A stretch of 64,000 nt of DNA from Cryptomeria japonica (Eukaryota; Streptophyta; Pinopsida; Cupressales; Cupressaceae), in the NCBI RefSeq assembly GCF_030272615.1, contig NC_081413.1:446068538-446132537 (forward strand), read 5' to 3'. The position numbers and the translations under genes were made by a program. The notes under the pieces were generated by a model. The model was not told where the DNA came from and made no database searches. It saw nothing but the letters and a program-made list of their open reading frames with translations. Positions 10,742-22,444 of this stretch are shown piece by piece; the stretch's first letter is position 1; each line of letters opens with the position of its first letter.

Positions 10742-12196
10742 TAAAAATGACCACTTTCCTAAGTGATTTAATATTCATTTTAACCTCATTCCTCTATTTA
10801 ATTAAATTATTCATAGTCAATCTATTTAATTAAATGAATTACTGAATTTATTTAATTAAGTTCACCTAAGTCTTTCATATCCTTTGATTAAATAGATTAC
10901 TTTATTTAATTAATTCCTCTTTTTTCCCTTTTAATTTAAATTTACATTTAATTAAATTGTTCCTTGCAAGTAAATAAATCTAATTTATTTATTTTAATCC
11001 CCCACTTGTATTTATGCAAGTTGCATCTATTTTAGTTGAAATAGATTTATTTTAATGAAAATTCCCCTCCACCCACTTGCATTCTCCTACATCTCCCACT
11101 TGCCTCCCTAAACCCCTTCTAGATTCTCCTAATCACTTCTAAATTAGCCTAATCCATCTCCTAAATATTTTCACATCCCTAAGCAAAGGGAAGTCACTTC
11201 TCAAACCTTCAAAGTCTATGAAAACCATTAAAGGCTTTATGTCTTCAACAAGTTAACCTTTTAAGTCTTCCTAACCATTAATGATTAACTCAACCTTCTT
11301 GCATGATTAGAGACTTTCTCTCTAGCTCAACCCTCATTTAACCTAGAAGGGTCTCATCAAGCATTAATTTCTTTGACCATGGTTATTCCTTTAACCCTTG
11401 CACAAGAGTTTATCCTTTGGGTAAAAGCTTATCCAATGGATAACCTTAGCGCAACCTTAACCCGTACCTCCTAAGGTAGCCATCATGTCTTCTCAAGCAT
11501 TTAATGCTTCTTACATCTCCTCTCAAGCACTCTTATGTTGACAATTGTCACCATTTCATTGGTGACAATTGTAAGCATGAATTGATAACTTTCAATCTTG
11601 GCCCTTGTTAAGATTATCCAATATTGACCATCCATTGCCCTATTTTTCCTATAAATAGATCTCTCATTCTCTCATTTTCATATTAAAAGTATTTAGTATC
11701 AAACTTATAGACATTTTACTAAGCATCTAAATTTCATACATCTATAATCAATTTTAAATCAACCATTTGGTCTCTTTTTAAATAGAAATCATCTTAATAA
11801 GCATTTTAAGAAGTATTTCTATTATCATAGTACTCTCATATTAGACTAGTATATCATGTTAAGATAGATTTTACTAATCTTTTATCTTATCATCATATCC
11901 ATGCTAGTTCAAATCATATTAGATTTAATATCACGCATAACTAGGAATGCATTCATATTAAGTTGATCAAGCATCCCTCATTCTTGGAGTTGTCATTCCT
12001 GAAGTCACTTTTCTCAGTGATCTGAGAGTAAACGCATTGAATTGCAGGATCTTGTGTGATAAAGAACAATGGAACGTCCATTGGGGAGTTGAGATATTCA
12101 AATATAGCTCCATAACTTGCACCAAGAGTCCCATTGGTGTGTGGAGCCTTTTTGAAACCGAAATTTCCATTTCTTTGCACCACTTTTCTCGCACAC
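10742..12196 (+). repeat. Probable decayed LTR (gypsy-type), left end not resolved
   Basis: This 1.45-kb AT-rich tract ends just before a tRNA-Lys-like PBS. It contains a TATA box (TATAAATAG at 11,650-11,658) about 540 bp upstream of that PBS, as an LTR promoter would. The 5' boundary merges with the microsatellite. I found no second LTR copy downstream, so the element is truncated or its other end is outside recognition. No coding frame is supported here. Confidence 0.5.
11650..11658 (+). promoter_or_regulatory. TATA box in the decayed LTR
   Basis: TATAAATAG is followed by a CT-rich run (ATCTCTCATTCTCTC), a common plant LTR promoter layout. The position relative to the PBS-like site fits. 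Confidence 0.5.
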
Positions 12197-12201
12197 ATTT
12201 C

Positions 12202-12219
12202 TGGCACCCAGTGTGGGGT
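12202..12219 (+). other. tRNA-Lys-like primer-binding site
   Basis: TGGCACCCAGTGTGGGGT matches TGGCGCCCACCGTGGGGC, the complement of the plant tRNA-Lys 3' end, at about 14 of 18 positions. It lies a few bases after a CACA-rich LTR-like end. tRNA-Lys priming is usual in several plant gypsy lineages. Confidence 0.55.
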
Positions 12220-14266
12220 ATAACCCCATAAAACATATCATTTTTAATGCAGGAGCGATATTGTAGGTATGTGAAAAAGCTGAATTACCACGTTGGAGCC
12301 TTCTTTTAATGCTTTGAAACCCTTTGCTAGTGCATCTCTCTCATTGTTTAGTACATTAGACCCTAACCTTAGCGCATTGAGTAGTTAGACTAGCGCATAA
12401 CACTTCTACTGACAACTGTAAAATCACAACTTAGGTTAGCGCATTAAGAAAATAGTTTAGCGCATCTAGGGATTAGCTTAGCGCATTGGGTCTATTATGT
12501 AGCATATAGGTGCATTTCTGTAGCATATTGGTGCAATAGTGTAGCGCATAGAGTTAGCAGGGAAAACAAAAAAATTGTAACCGAGGAAGATTATTTAGGC
12601 TTGTGTAAGCCCACACTAACATTTGATCACTGACTGTGTGCAAGTTTTAATCTTTTTTGTGTAGGGAAAGGAGTTAGTTAGAAGCTTTAATTTTATTTTT
12701 TTACTTTCTTTCAAAAGGAGTTAAAAGAATTCACTCTCCCTTTTTGTACAAGTTAAAATAAACCTCATGTTTTCATTTTGGAATGCAATAAAATGAACCT
12801 TAGACTTCCTTTTGGTGCTTAAAAGAAAATTCATCTTTCTTTATTGCAAGGTAAAAGGAACAACAAAAATCACTTTTTGCTTTCTTGCAAGTTAGAAAAG
12901 GAAAAACACTTCATTTTGGAAGCTCTAAAAAGAACCAAACAAACTTACTTTCTGCAGAGCTTAAAATGAACCTCACCTTCCTTTGGTGTCTAAAAGGATC
13001 CATTTTATTTTTACAAAGGTAAAAGAACTTCATCTTCAATTTTATGCAAAGCAAAGAGGGAAAATCTTCCCCTATCAACTTTGAATTTTTGTTGACCAAA
13101 TCGCAATTTACTTTGTTGACCAGGTTTTATTCAAAGTTTATACACATTTTGCTATGAAATGTTAAAAAGAACCCCATGTTTGTTGGAGCAAAATCTCCAG
13201 ATAGAGATTAACAAATCATTGCTTTGAAAGGTTAAAAAGAACCCCTATTTTCTTTGCCTCGAAAGTGGAAGGTATATGCTCTCCTCTTAACTGGGTGATC
13301 AAAAAGTCAAACCACTCTTATGCTTTATTCATTTCAAGCATTTACAACCTTTAGCAGGCCTGCCCTCCCGAGTTTCTCTTAGAGCACCATTTAAATGGTT
13401 GGTGAGAGGGGAACGACCTAAGTGGGAAATGACTTTATTGCCAAGTGTTCCAACCCAGTATAATCAAAAGTGGAGGTTGACGAAAGTCCCTTCAACAGTT
13501 TTTCTCAATGATTAGCCTTCCCCCAGTATCTTTATGATATGTAAAGCCTTTGTTAAATCCTTTGTTCTAAAGGTTGGGAAGCCTCCCGAGGGAGTTTATC
13601 ACTAAAGAATGAACATGATGCCTATTTGAAAACTTTAGAAATAGAAACCTTGAGCCGAGTCAGGATCAAAACATCTTAAATATCATAGTGCAAGGGTGGG
13701 GAAGAATCCGCCCCCAAGATTACTCACCATTTATCTCCCAAGATAACTACTCAATTGTGAAGCAATTCACTTTGGGTTAATTTCTGGCAAAAGACAAAAA
13801 AGTGGGCGTCCCCTAGGGGGCAACATGGTTGTTTGAGTTGACGGAGTATTGAGACTAGTGGGCTATGTTATTGTTGACGACCCTTGAATAAAGAGTCTAC
13901 CTGATTTTGTATTACTTGTATCCAAACCTGTAAAAAAATTGGGGATTTGAACACATCCTCACAAAATATATGCTATCTGTTTAGCATAAGAAAAATTGGT
14001 TACTTCTTTTATGTCGTGTTTGCAAATTACTTTCAGAAAATCATCCATCAAAGCAAACAAGTGTTGAAATTTTTTAGAAAACAACCAACAGAAACAATTA
14101 GGGTATTTTAGCGCATAGGAGTTGTTGGGAATCATTTAAATTTGAATATTTTGAGAGGAATATTTCAAAATTTTGCATTTGTACTTTCAAATGGCCACCT
14201 AATGAGTCAACCTGATAGGCATACTTTGGGGCATGTAAAATGGAGCCAGTTGATTATCAATGGGTA
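12220..14266 (+). mobile_element. Non-coding leader of a decayed gypsy-like element
   Basis: About 2 kb without a supported reading frame. The first part holds the TAGCGCAT repeat cluster. The middle repeats loosely 'ttaaaa(a)ga(a)cc…cttcctttt' phrases between about 12,700 and 13,230. The part from 13,340 to 13,850 has a recognisable leader style: 'caggcctgccctcccgagt', 'gaacgacctaagtgggaaat' and 'ggcgtcccctagggggcaac'. Phrases of this kind are typical of long leaders of Tat/Ogre-like elements (recollection, not a search). Gag and pol are not found downstream. Confidence 0.4.
12366..12551 (+). repeat. Cluster of TAGCGCAT / TAGCATAT motifs
   Basis: TTAGCGCATT-like octamers recur near 12,370, 12,392, 12,436, 12,457, 12,478 and 12,540, with TAGCATAT variants near 12,499 and 12,518. 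Spacing is about 20-45 bp, much of it close to multiples of 21. One more copy is near 14,110. The intervening sequence is not conserved, so this is a motif cluster and not a satellite. Confidence 0.7.
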
Positions 14267-15177
14267 AGTCTTTCGAAACTTGTTGTACACCTTTCATTTG
14301 GCCTATGCAGTGTTCTACAACTTTTAGAATTCAGTTTGGACCAATTTATCATGTACCCATTTCAAGGGGTGAGCTCAAAGTCCATCATAGGTGCAAATGC
14401 ATATTTTATTAAATGACCTACTTTGAGCGCCTATAACTTTTGACTAGTAGATCGTCATATTGAAATTCAAAATGAATTGATTTCTATGCATATAGGTGAC
14501 TCCACATGCCAAGTTTCAAGTCATAGTGAATCCGTTTGATCAGTTTTCCAAGATTATTTCTTGAGCCACTTTATTCAGTTTTCTGCACTTTCATTGTTGC
14601 ACCTCTTAAAAGTGGCTATTTTCATGAACTCACAATTTGCACCCAGTCAGCCGTTTGGTCAAACTAAACATTCCATGGTCTACTTTGTACTTCAAGGTAT
14701 CTATGCCCCAGATTTGGGGATCTACGAAGACCATTTGATATTTTTAGTAAAGGCACTTTGAGGTCCCTACACATTGATTTGATCAGGTTCATAGTGTTGA
14801 CAGAGCCAAATAGTCATCTTTGACCATTAATATCTCATTGCCTAGGATTCTGCATGAGGAATGGTTTTGTAGGATGAAAGCTAACATAGCAGAGTACACG
14901 CCTATTAGTTTGTGAAGTCTAGAAAGGTGTTTTGACTAGTTTAAAAATTGCATCTTTGGGTTTAAATGCGGAAATGTGGCACAGTTGCCAGTGAGTTACA
15001 AAAATCAATTCAGTGATAAGAAAATTGGGTCAATCAATTCCAAAGGCATGTTCAAGGTTCCTGAGGCATTTCAAAGGTCAATTGCATGAAAATGAATTTT
15101 TTTTTAGTCAGGCCCACTTTGGGGCCCGATCTAGCTCATGCCCTTGCAGTATTAATTTTATTGGCGACTTGGTTCAC
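14267..15177 (+). repeat. Inverted repeat, left arm
   Basis: The arm pairs with the reverse complement of 18,386-19,490 at roughly 75-80% identity by eye. Anchors are 'cacctttcatttggcctat', 'acttttagaattca', 'ggggtgagct', 'gcccactttggggcccga' and 'tttattggcga'. The content is AT-rich and non-coding. The arms are probably two old copies of one element, or of its LTR, in opposite orientation. Confidence 0.8.
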
Positions 15178-16925
15178 TGAGAGAATTTTAGAATATTTAA
15201 ATTTGGATTGTGATCACGAGACATGCCATAAGAGTTCAAGATGCTAATAGAACTCCAAGCAATTTCAAATTAGCAAGTTTAATGGTAAATCCTCCTTCAA
15301 CGACAAAGAAGAGACATTTAAAAATGTAAATGCAACTGCCAGATGTTGTGGAATGGAGAGGGAATTGAAGCTTTCAACAAATATAAGTGGCATGAGAAAA
15401 TTCCAAGATCTTTTCCCCCTGCATGGCAGACAAGCTATAAGGTGGAGTGTGGCATGGGAAGGGCTCAAGATGAAACTCCAGTCAATGCAAATTGGCAGCC
15501 TCCTCCCTGCGTGGATGTTGAATTGAGGCTACGTGGAGTAGAGTTGGGAGACATTAAAAAGATTTAAGAAAATGCAATGGCAGGTGTATTGCCAGATCCA
15601 TGACCTTTGCTAGCTCCCCCTACGTGATGGCTAAGTGAGGCTTCGAAAGCATCAAAACCAATGCAATTAGCAGCTGTAAAGTTTAATTCCACAACCTATG
15701 CCCACATCCTCCCTTCACAGGCCATGGTGTTTGAAGAGATATAGAAAAACAGAGGGTAAACCACGTGAAAATCAAAGTTAATTAATATAGTTCAAACTAT
15801 AGGTCAAAATCCAAAAATTTAAATGATGGGTCAGCATTCAAGATTAATTTGCCTGAGTGGTATTTTTTACCCAAATATAGACATATTATATATCGTTGGA
15901 AAGCTCTTAGAATCGGGAATTCATTTCTACAATTAGTTTTAACAAATATCAGATATTTTGAGAGTAGTTTCCGCGGCCATGTTGCAAGGAAAATTTTCAG
16001 TTAAGGATATAGGACACTTGGCAAATGGTGATGCAGATCTAATATTTTCCCTCTTTATATTCTCAATTATTCTCATTTGTGAGGGTTCTAATTTTTGAGA
16101 AATTCTCTAAGGGAGATTTCCAAGAGGGGTTCCAGTCTTATGCATTTTAATTTTTTGGGTTGTAATGGTTTATGTTCTCATTCTTTTGTCATTGAATAGA
16201 TACATTTAGTTGTAAATTCTTAGTTGCAGGTCATATATATGTAAGACATATATACATTTTCATTTGATTGTCTTCAGGAATTTTTCAATTTCAATAAATT
16301 CAATCTTCAAGGGAGTTTGAATTTATCTTCTCCAAGGGAGAGTGTAATTCCCGTTCTTAGGCATCTTTTATAGAAGGGATTTAAATTCTATGAGCAGAAA
16401 TTATGAAACTGAATTAATGTTTGGATATGTATGATCTTTTGATTTGAAGTTTAGAGTGTATTAATGTCAGGTATTAATCCATGGATATGTTTCAGTGAAT
16501 CTAATCTGTATCTTGGATTTAATTTGTGGCCATTTGTGCTGACTCTATGCCCAAATGAAGGCACTGATCTATTACAATTAGAAGTAATTTGCAAAAAATT
16601 TAAAATAAACAATCAAAATATCTTTTGTTTTCTATTCTGTGGTAGTGTTCCATCCATCTCATGATTCAAACATTGTTGAGTTGTAAGTGTAGATCTAGCT
16701 CATCTACAATACCCTCCTTGTTTTGAACCTTTTGAGATTCATCTTCTTTTGTTTATGTTGCCTTGTGTGTAATGGGTCTGATTCAATGCATCAAAGGTAC
16801 ACCCACCTAGGTTTTGCAGAGCCTGAAGAGTAGAAGGATTTGGATCCTTGTTATGTTGTCCAAGTCTTGAGGTTGTTCATAGATTGAAATTGGCTATTTC
16901 ATAGATCAATTGCATGTGAACTTGG
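15178..16925. other. Unassigned decayed repeat sequence
   Basis: I recognise no protein domain here. Short open frames (for example 15,343-15,567) have no domain-like composition. The last 600 bp (about 16,300-16,925) could be the end of another LTR, because a gypsy-style leader phrase follows at about 16,930. Confidence 0.4.
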
Positions 16926-16975
16926 GTTAACCAATTTTGGTGAACAACAAAAATAGCGACTCTGTTGGGGAATCT
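16926..16975 (+). other. Gypsy-style PBS/leader signature
   Basis: The sequence 'ttttggtgaac' followed by 'agcgactctgttgggga' resembles the 'TGGCGACTCTGCTGGGGA' phrase that follows the 5' LTR in many plant Ty3/gypsy (Tat-type) elements. It suggests an LTR end just upstream. The phrase is degenerate and no partner LTR was found, so this is tentative. Confidence 0.35.
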
Positions 16976-18385
16976 GAATAGAAATTGCATAATTTCATCC
17001 AGTTAGTCAGTCCATTGAGATTGCATAGAGTTCAAAATGTATTTTGTGGTTGAGGGATTTAGTATTATATTTTGAGGTTGTAATGGTGTTGTCTGCTATC
17101 AGAGAAAGTTTCTTGTGAAGAATTGGAAGTATATATTATTGAATTGTGAGCAAGTCCTTGTAGCTGTATGAAATTTTTTCCCCAATTCCTTATTGGGTGG
17201 CAACTCCATGGTTCATACTAGTGCTGAATGTCTATGTAATTAGTATTGCATAAGATTTTTATGGTTTGATATATAGTGTAGAGATATGGGTTATCACTGC
17301 TAATGCAGATTTACACATAAATTCTTCATCATAGAAGTTTGATAAGAAAGTGCAGTATAAAGATACACATAGATTTGGTGTTAATTTGCCAGATCCATAT
17401 GTTTGTGGCCTGGAAGAGTGTTTATTGCAGCAGATTTGAAGAAGGCTAAGTAATGAATTGCAGGAGAGGCTTTATTATCTTTTCAACATGCTTAGCACAA
17501 AGGATAATTCTGGTTAATAAATTGCTGGGAGGCTTCATGTTTAACGTGGGGGAGAAGATTGACATTTAAAACTACCAATATTGCATTTGTTTAAATGCTT
17601 TAGTTTGCTGTTGTAGCTGCTACCAAAGGGAGAAATGGGTGTTGGCATGATTGCTTTGGCATGCCAAAAACATTTGCTATGTTTCATATGCCTCTCAGCA
17701 CATTAACCACACATCATTAGACTGGGCTCATAGCGTGGATTTAAAAAACAAAACCTCTACATAGCATGCCACTTTCCATAAGTTGCACATTGAATGTGGT
17801 CTCAAAACAACCACTTGTATTTGCTTGAGAATTTCAACATTGGCTGTCACCATGCCACGTACAGCAAGGAGGGAGGTTGAAGATTTAGTTTTATTGCCAT
17901 TTGGATTTGCTATTTACTATTGGCTGGGGATCTCTACTGACATCAAAACCACATGAGCATTTTCCTTGCTCTTGATTGCTACTCCTTTGACCACCACGTT
18001 GCCTGCTGAAACTTGCGTTTGATTTCAGCTCTATCAAAACACATTATGCTTCATTGTTTGCTGTTGTTGTCACTTGCTACATGGGTGGAAGAAATAGGTG
18101 TTGGTTGGGCTTCATGCTTGCCAAAAGAATTTGGTTGATTGTTTATAAAATAGAATGCCCACTCCACACTTTACCTTTGCAAACTCACCATAGATGTGGA
18201 GGGAGATCTCTAGCTGGCAATAACTTGTCTTGCCTCAATTATGCACATTCTGATAATCAAGCATACATAAAATTCCCATTTTCTCGTCAAAGGCATACCT
18301 TCATTGTCTTTTCTTCACAATGATTAGACTAACAAACATCTAATCTACAACTTCGCCTAGCATCATCATTTGTCAAAAAGGGAGA
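16976..18385. other. Unassigned spacer inside the inverted repeat
   Basis: This 1.4-kb AT-rich sequence contains no supported coding region. Small open frames such as 18,054-18,323 have no recognisable domain, no upstream signals and no second copy in the window. Confidence 0.4.
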
Positions 18386-19490
18386 TTGCATATCATGAAA
18401 ACTGAACAATTCGCCAAAAAAATTAGTGCACAAGCATGGGCCAGGTCGGGCCCCAAAGTGGGTCCAACTAAAAAAAAATTCATTTTCAAGCTACTGGCCC
18501 CTGGAATATCTTCACAGACCTCAAAAATACCTCAGGGAATGATCGGCATCATTTTCGGATCATCCGACTAAATTTTGCAACCTCCAGGCGATTACGCCAC
18601 ATTTTCGCATTTAATCGCGAAGACGTAATTTTCAAACCTGTCAAAACACCTTTCTGGAGCTCGTAATCTAACAAGCATGTACTCTGATATGCAAGCATGA
18701 AATCTACCAAATGGTTTCTCAAGACGAGTCCTAAGCGAAGAGATATTAATTTCCAAAAATGCCCAACTGGCTTTGTCAACACTGCGGACCTGATGAAGTC
18801 AATGTCTTGGCAACACATGACGCCTTTCTCAAAAAAAACAAACGACCTCCGTAGGACCTCAAATTTGAAACATAGGTACCTTGAAGTACATATTAAATAT
18901 TAAAATCCTTATTTTGATCGTAAGACTGACAAGATGCAAACGGCGTGCTCACAAAAATGGCTACATTAACTGATATAACAATGGAAGTGCAGATAACTAA
19001 AAATGATAGCTAAATGAATCCTTTTGAAAACCGATCAAACGGATTGACAAAGGCTTGAAATTTGAAAATTAGCTCATCATTTATACTAGTAATAACCTGG
19101 AGCAAACATTATGTCATGACACTTACTGAGGCAACTTTTACACTTGTGCGAAACAGGGCTCCGACTAGCTGTCGAAACAGGGATTGCCAAAACGCACAAA
19201 CTGCAAACGGATTTGGCTATGAAAACTGAGCAAATGGATTCATTAGAACTTGAAATTTTGTAGGATGAATCACATTTATGCATAGAATTTAATCCATTTT
19301 TAATTTCTTCATGACGATCAACAGGGCAAAAGATATAATCACTCAAAGTAAACTACTCAATAAAATCTGCATTTGTGCCTAAAATGCACTTTCAGCTCAC
19401 CCCTCAAACTGGGTACCTCATAAACTTATCCAAATTGAATTCTAAAAGTTTCACATCACTGAATAGGCCAAATGAAAGGTGTGGGACATT
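18386..19490 (-). repeat. Inverted repeat, right arm
   Basis: This is the reverse-complement partner of 14,267-15,177, about 190 bp longer because of indels. It ends within a few bases of the broken edge of element F, so the arm or its parent element may have deleted or replaced the 3' part of F. Confidence 0.8.
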
Positions 19491-19499
19491 CTTGTCTTT

Positions 19500-22300
19500 C
19501 TAGTCTTAGAACAAGTTCCCATGTATTATTCTTCTTAATCTAATTATACTCCTCCATAACTTTTATCCAATTCTCATCCTTACATGCTTCAATAACATGT
19601 TTAGGCTCAATCTTGGAAATCAGACATATCTCTTCAACAAAAATCCTTCTCCTAGTCATCACACCTTTGTTTTTATCACCGATAATCTTATTTTCTAAAT
19701 GATTCAATTTCACATACCTTAGAGTCTTTTGATTCTTCTTCTTCTCGGGTTCTTGAACTTCTTCATCGCAAGAAGTAATATCTAGAGCAATTGTCTCTAT
19801 CAAAGCATTCTCCTTTAATGTCTTAGTCTGCACTAGTTTTGAAATAAAATTTTGATCATCAAACTCATATCTGCAAGCTCTGATATGCTTCCCATGAAAT
19901 TCATCAACCTTCACATTTGCACTTTCCACTATCTTCTTCAACCTCTTATTATAACACGAATACATCTTTCTCTTAGTAGAATATCCCAACAAGATTCCTT
20001 CATCACATCTTGCATCAAACATCCCTCTATCCTCATCTCTTTTGATATAATATTTACTTCTAAAAACCCTGAAATATCTAACTATAGGAGCATGACCAAA
20101 CCATAACTCATAAGGAGTCTAATCGGAATCACCTTATATATGCGCCTGATTGAATGTGTAAACAATAGTGCTAACAACTTCTCTACAAAAGGTTTGTGCA
20201 ACATTTCCTTCAATCAACATAGTCCTCACAACATCCAAAATAGTTATGTTCTTTCTTTCGACAACTTCATTTCGCTAAGGAGTTCTAGGAGTAGATAATC
20301 ATCTTCTAATTCCATTCCTCTCACAAAATGAATCAAACTCACTAGATGTGAATTATCCTCCTATGTTAGATCTCAGACACTTCAACTTCAACTCTATCTC
20401 TGTCTCCACCTTAGCTTTGAATATATTGAATTTCTCCAGTGCTTCTAATTTCTCCCTTAGAAAGGTAACCCACATCATTTTAGAGTAGTCATCAATCAAC
20501 AACATGATATACCTGTCACCCTACATGCTTCTCATTCTTGTAGGTCCACACATGTTAGTATGCACAATATCTAATAATCCATTAGATGTATACATCTTAA
20601 TCTTAAATGAAGTTCTTGTTTTCTTTCCCAACTAACATTCTTTACATACCAAATTAGAAGGCTTTACAATCTTAGGAAAATCTCTGATAGCTTGAGTAGA
20701 ACTTATCCTTATCATGTAGTCAAAATTAACATGATGCATCCTTCTATGCCACAACCAACTTTCATCAATCTAAGAAATCAAACAACTTTTCTCACCAGCA
20801 TTTAGGTCAAAGATATTACCTTTTGTCTTATTCCCTGATTCAATCTTTATACAAAGGCATTCATAATGTTGCATTTACCATACTTGAATTGAAAATCCTA
20901 TCCCTTATCAAACATCTGTCCAACACTCAAAATATTATGCTTAAAGCCTTCAACATATAATACATCACCAATATTATGCTTACCATCAAAGGAAATGGAA
21001 CCTCTACCATAGATCACGCAAGCTTTATCATCTCCAAACTTTACTATACCACCATCATACCTCTCCATATTCATAAATTTATTTTTATCACCTATCATAT
21101 GATGTGAATAACCTCTTTCAATTACCCATTAATATTTCTCTTCCATCTTAGTAGCCAAAGCTTTCTCCTCAACAATGCAACTTGAAGATTCACTGGTACT
21201 AGATCATCTTCCTTGATAGAAATAATTACAAATTCATCTTCTAATTTCCCATTCTCAGATTCCTCATCTATCAAACCTTCATCAGTAGCATAATAATATC
21301 TCTTCTAATATTTGTACTTCTAGTTAGGCTTATAGGGCTTGTCACATACATCATGCTTCTCATATCTATCATTCTTATCAAATCTATCATGGATTTGATG
21401 CTTACCATACTTAGTTATTCTTGTAGGAGACGCAAAATTTCTTATCTCATTACAAGAGAAACATTTCAAAGGAAACATTCCATCATACTTACTCACTCCC
21501 TTAGGCAATCTCTAAGCAATAAGTGCTTCAATCTCATCAAGCTCTTTTTCTTGTTCTTCCACTCTCATTTCTCTTTCATATCTTGAAACCATAGATGAAC
21601 TCTCTCCCAGATCATACTTCTACTTCGTGAATATAGAGGATTTAAATGCAGTCTTATATTTACCATGTGATTCTCCAAATTCACTCAACTCAAATGCAGA
21701 AAGCTTACCAACCAATATATCTCTTGTTACAGTAGTCACACTCTGGATCTCATCAATAGCAACAACTTTAGCATTGTAAGCAGGAGGCAAAGATCTCAGC
21801 TCCTTAGCAACAATCTTATCTTCTTCAAGATTTCGATCAGTAGATCTAATGTTCATAACAAGTTCATTCACTTTAGCCATTTTGTATGCTATCTTCTCAT
21901 CTTCTCCCATCTTCAATGTATCATTCTTTCTTTTCAAACTCTGCAACTTAGCAACTTTAACTTGTGCATCTCCTTCATACAAGGTCTACAACTTTTTCTA
22001 GTTCTTATATGCAATCTGAAGACCCATCACATTTGTCATCTCTAAATCAGTCAAAGCAATTAGCAATGCTTCCTTATCCCTTATGTTATGTTCACCATCC
22101 TTATTTTAGCAACAGTAACTGGTCCATTTTGAGGAACAATGTAGACATTCTTTGTAATCTTCCAATAATATTCTCCAATACTCTTCAAATGAACTTTCAT
22201 CTGATCTTTCCATACAATATATTTATTTCCATCGAATCTCGGACTCTCTTTCTTGAACACATAGGTTTCCATCCCAGATCTCCTCAAGCAGTCAAGATTC
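19500..22300 (-). pseudogene. Element F gag-pol polyprotein remnant
   Basis: Gag starts near the ATG at 22,287 (METYVFKKESPRFDGNKY, the copia Gag N-terminus). A UBN2-type capsid region follows at 21,982-21,620, then a ruined knuckle (CFSCNEIRNF) near 21,455. The protease site near 21,120 reads WVIERGYSHHM, where DSG is expected, so the active site is lost. Then come LYVEGFKHNILSVGQM (21,098-20,898), the HHCC-like region near 20,730, and an integrase core in which the second Asp appears as Asn (RSNIGG near 20,365). The third residue is kept (VVERK, near 20,260), and the post-core region 20,022-19,540 reads GILLGYSTKRKMYSCYNKR. The protein would cut, package and integrate copia cDNA; this copy is inactive. 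Confidence 0.82.
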
Positions 22301-22314
22301 TTCCAAAGGATCTA

Positions 22315-22326
22315 GCTTTGATACAA
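22315..22326 (-). other. Primer-binding site of element F (initiator tRNA-Met type)
   Basis: The minus strand reads TTGTATCAAAGC, three mismatches from TGGTATCAGAGC. It lies 2 bp from the LTR end, as in C, D, E and G. Confidence 0.75.
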
Positions 22327-22328
22327 AT

Positions 22329-22444
22329 TGTTAAAAGAAACAATGAAGAAAAAATGAGAGGGGGAGGGTGAATCAATTTTCACCGGGTTAAATAATTTAA
22401 GCATAATATCAGATTTGATAAAAAACAACAAGAATAGAGATAAT
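22329..22444 (-). repeat. Element F 5' LTR, proximal part
   Basis: The LTR starts TGTTAAAAG and contains the phrase 'gagggggagggtgaatca' also present in the LTRs of C and G. It is interrupted at 22,444 by element D. The sequence continues logically at 63,818, where 'ataaacacaataagaaaaac' and then 'gggaaactacccacaa' follow the order seen in the C LTR. Confidence 0.8.
22440..22444 (+). other. Target-site duplication of element D, left copy
   Basis: The five bases ATAAT precede the left LTR. The right copy at 63,818-63,822 is ATAAA, a single mismatch. Both flanks belong to the same F LTR. Confidence 0.65.

Larger units (their letters stand above)
19493..22444 (-). mobile_element. Element F: decayed Ty1/copia retrotransposon (RT end lost)
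   Basis: Reading on the minus strand: 5' LTR (from 22,444 back to 22,329, with its other part at 63,818-64,000 beyond the nested elements), PBS, gag, a zinc knuckle, protease, integrase, and then an abrupt end near 19,493. There is no RT, RNase H, PPT or 3' LTR. F is the outermost and therefore oldest layer of the nest: element D inserted into its 5' LTR. Confidence 0.8.

Noticed and set aside
9888-10833. Many overlapping open frames on both strands with Tyr/Ile/His runs
   Set aside because: They are translations of AT(AC) microsatellite; period-2/4/6 repeats lack stops in several frames and encode no real protein.
12366-12551. Possible CRISPR-like array of TAGCGCAT units
   Set aside because: The repeats are only 8 bp, spacing is irregular, and the context is a plant retroelement leader.
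18054-18323. 89-codon ORF that could be a host gene exon
   Set aside because: No domain, no splice context that I can support, and surrounded by decayed repeats.
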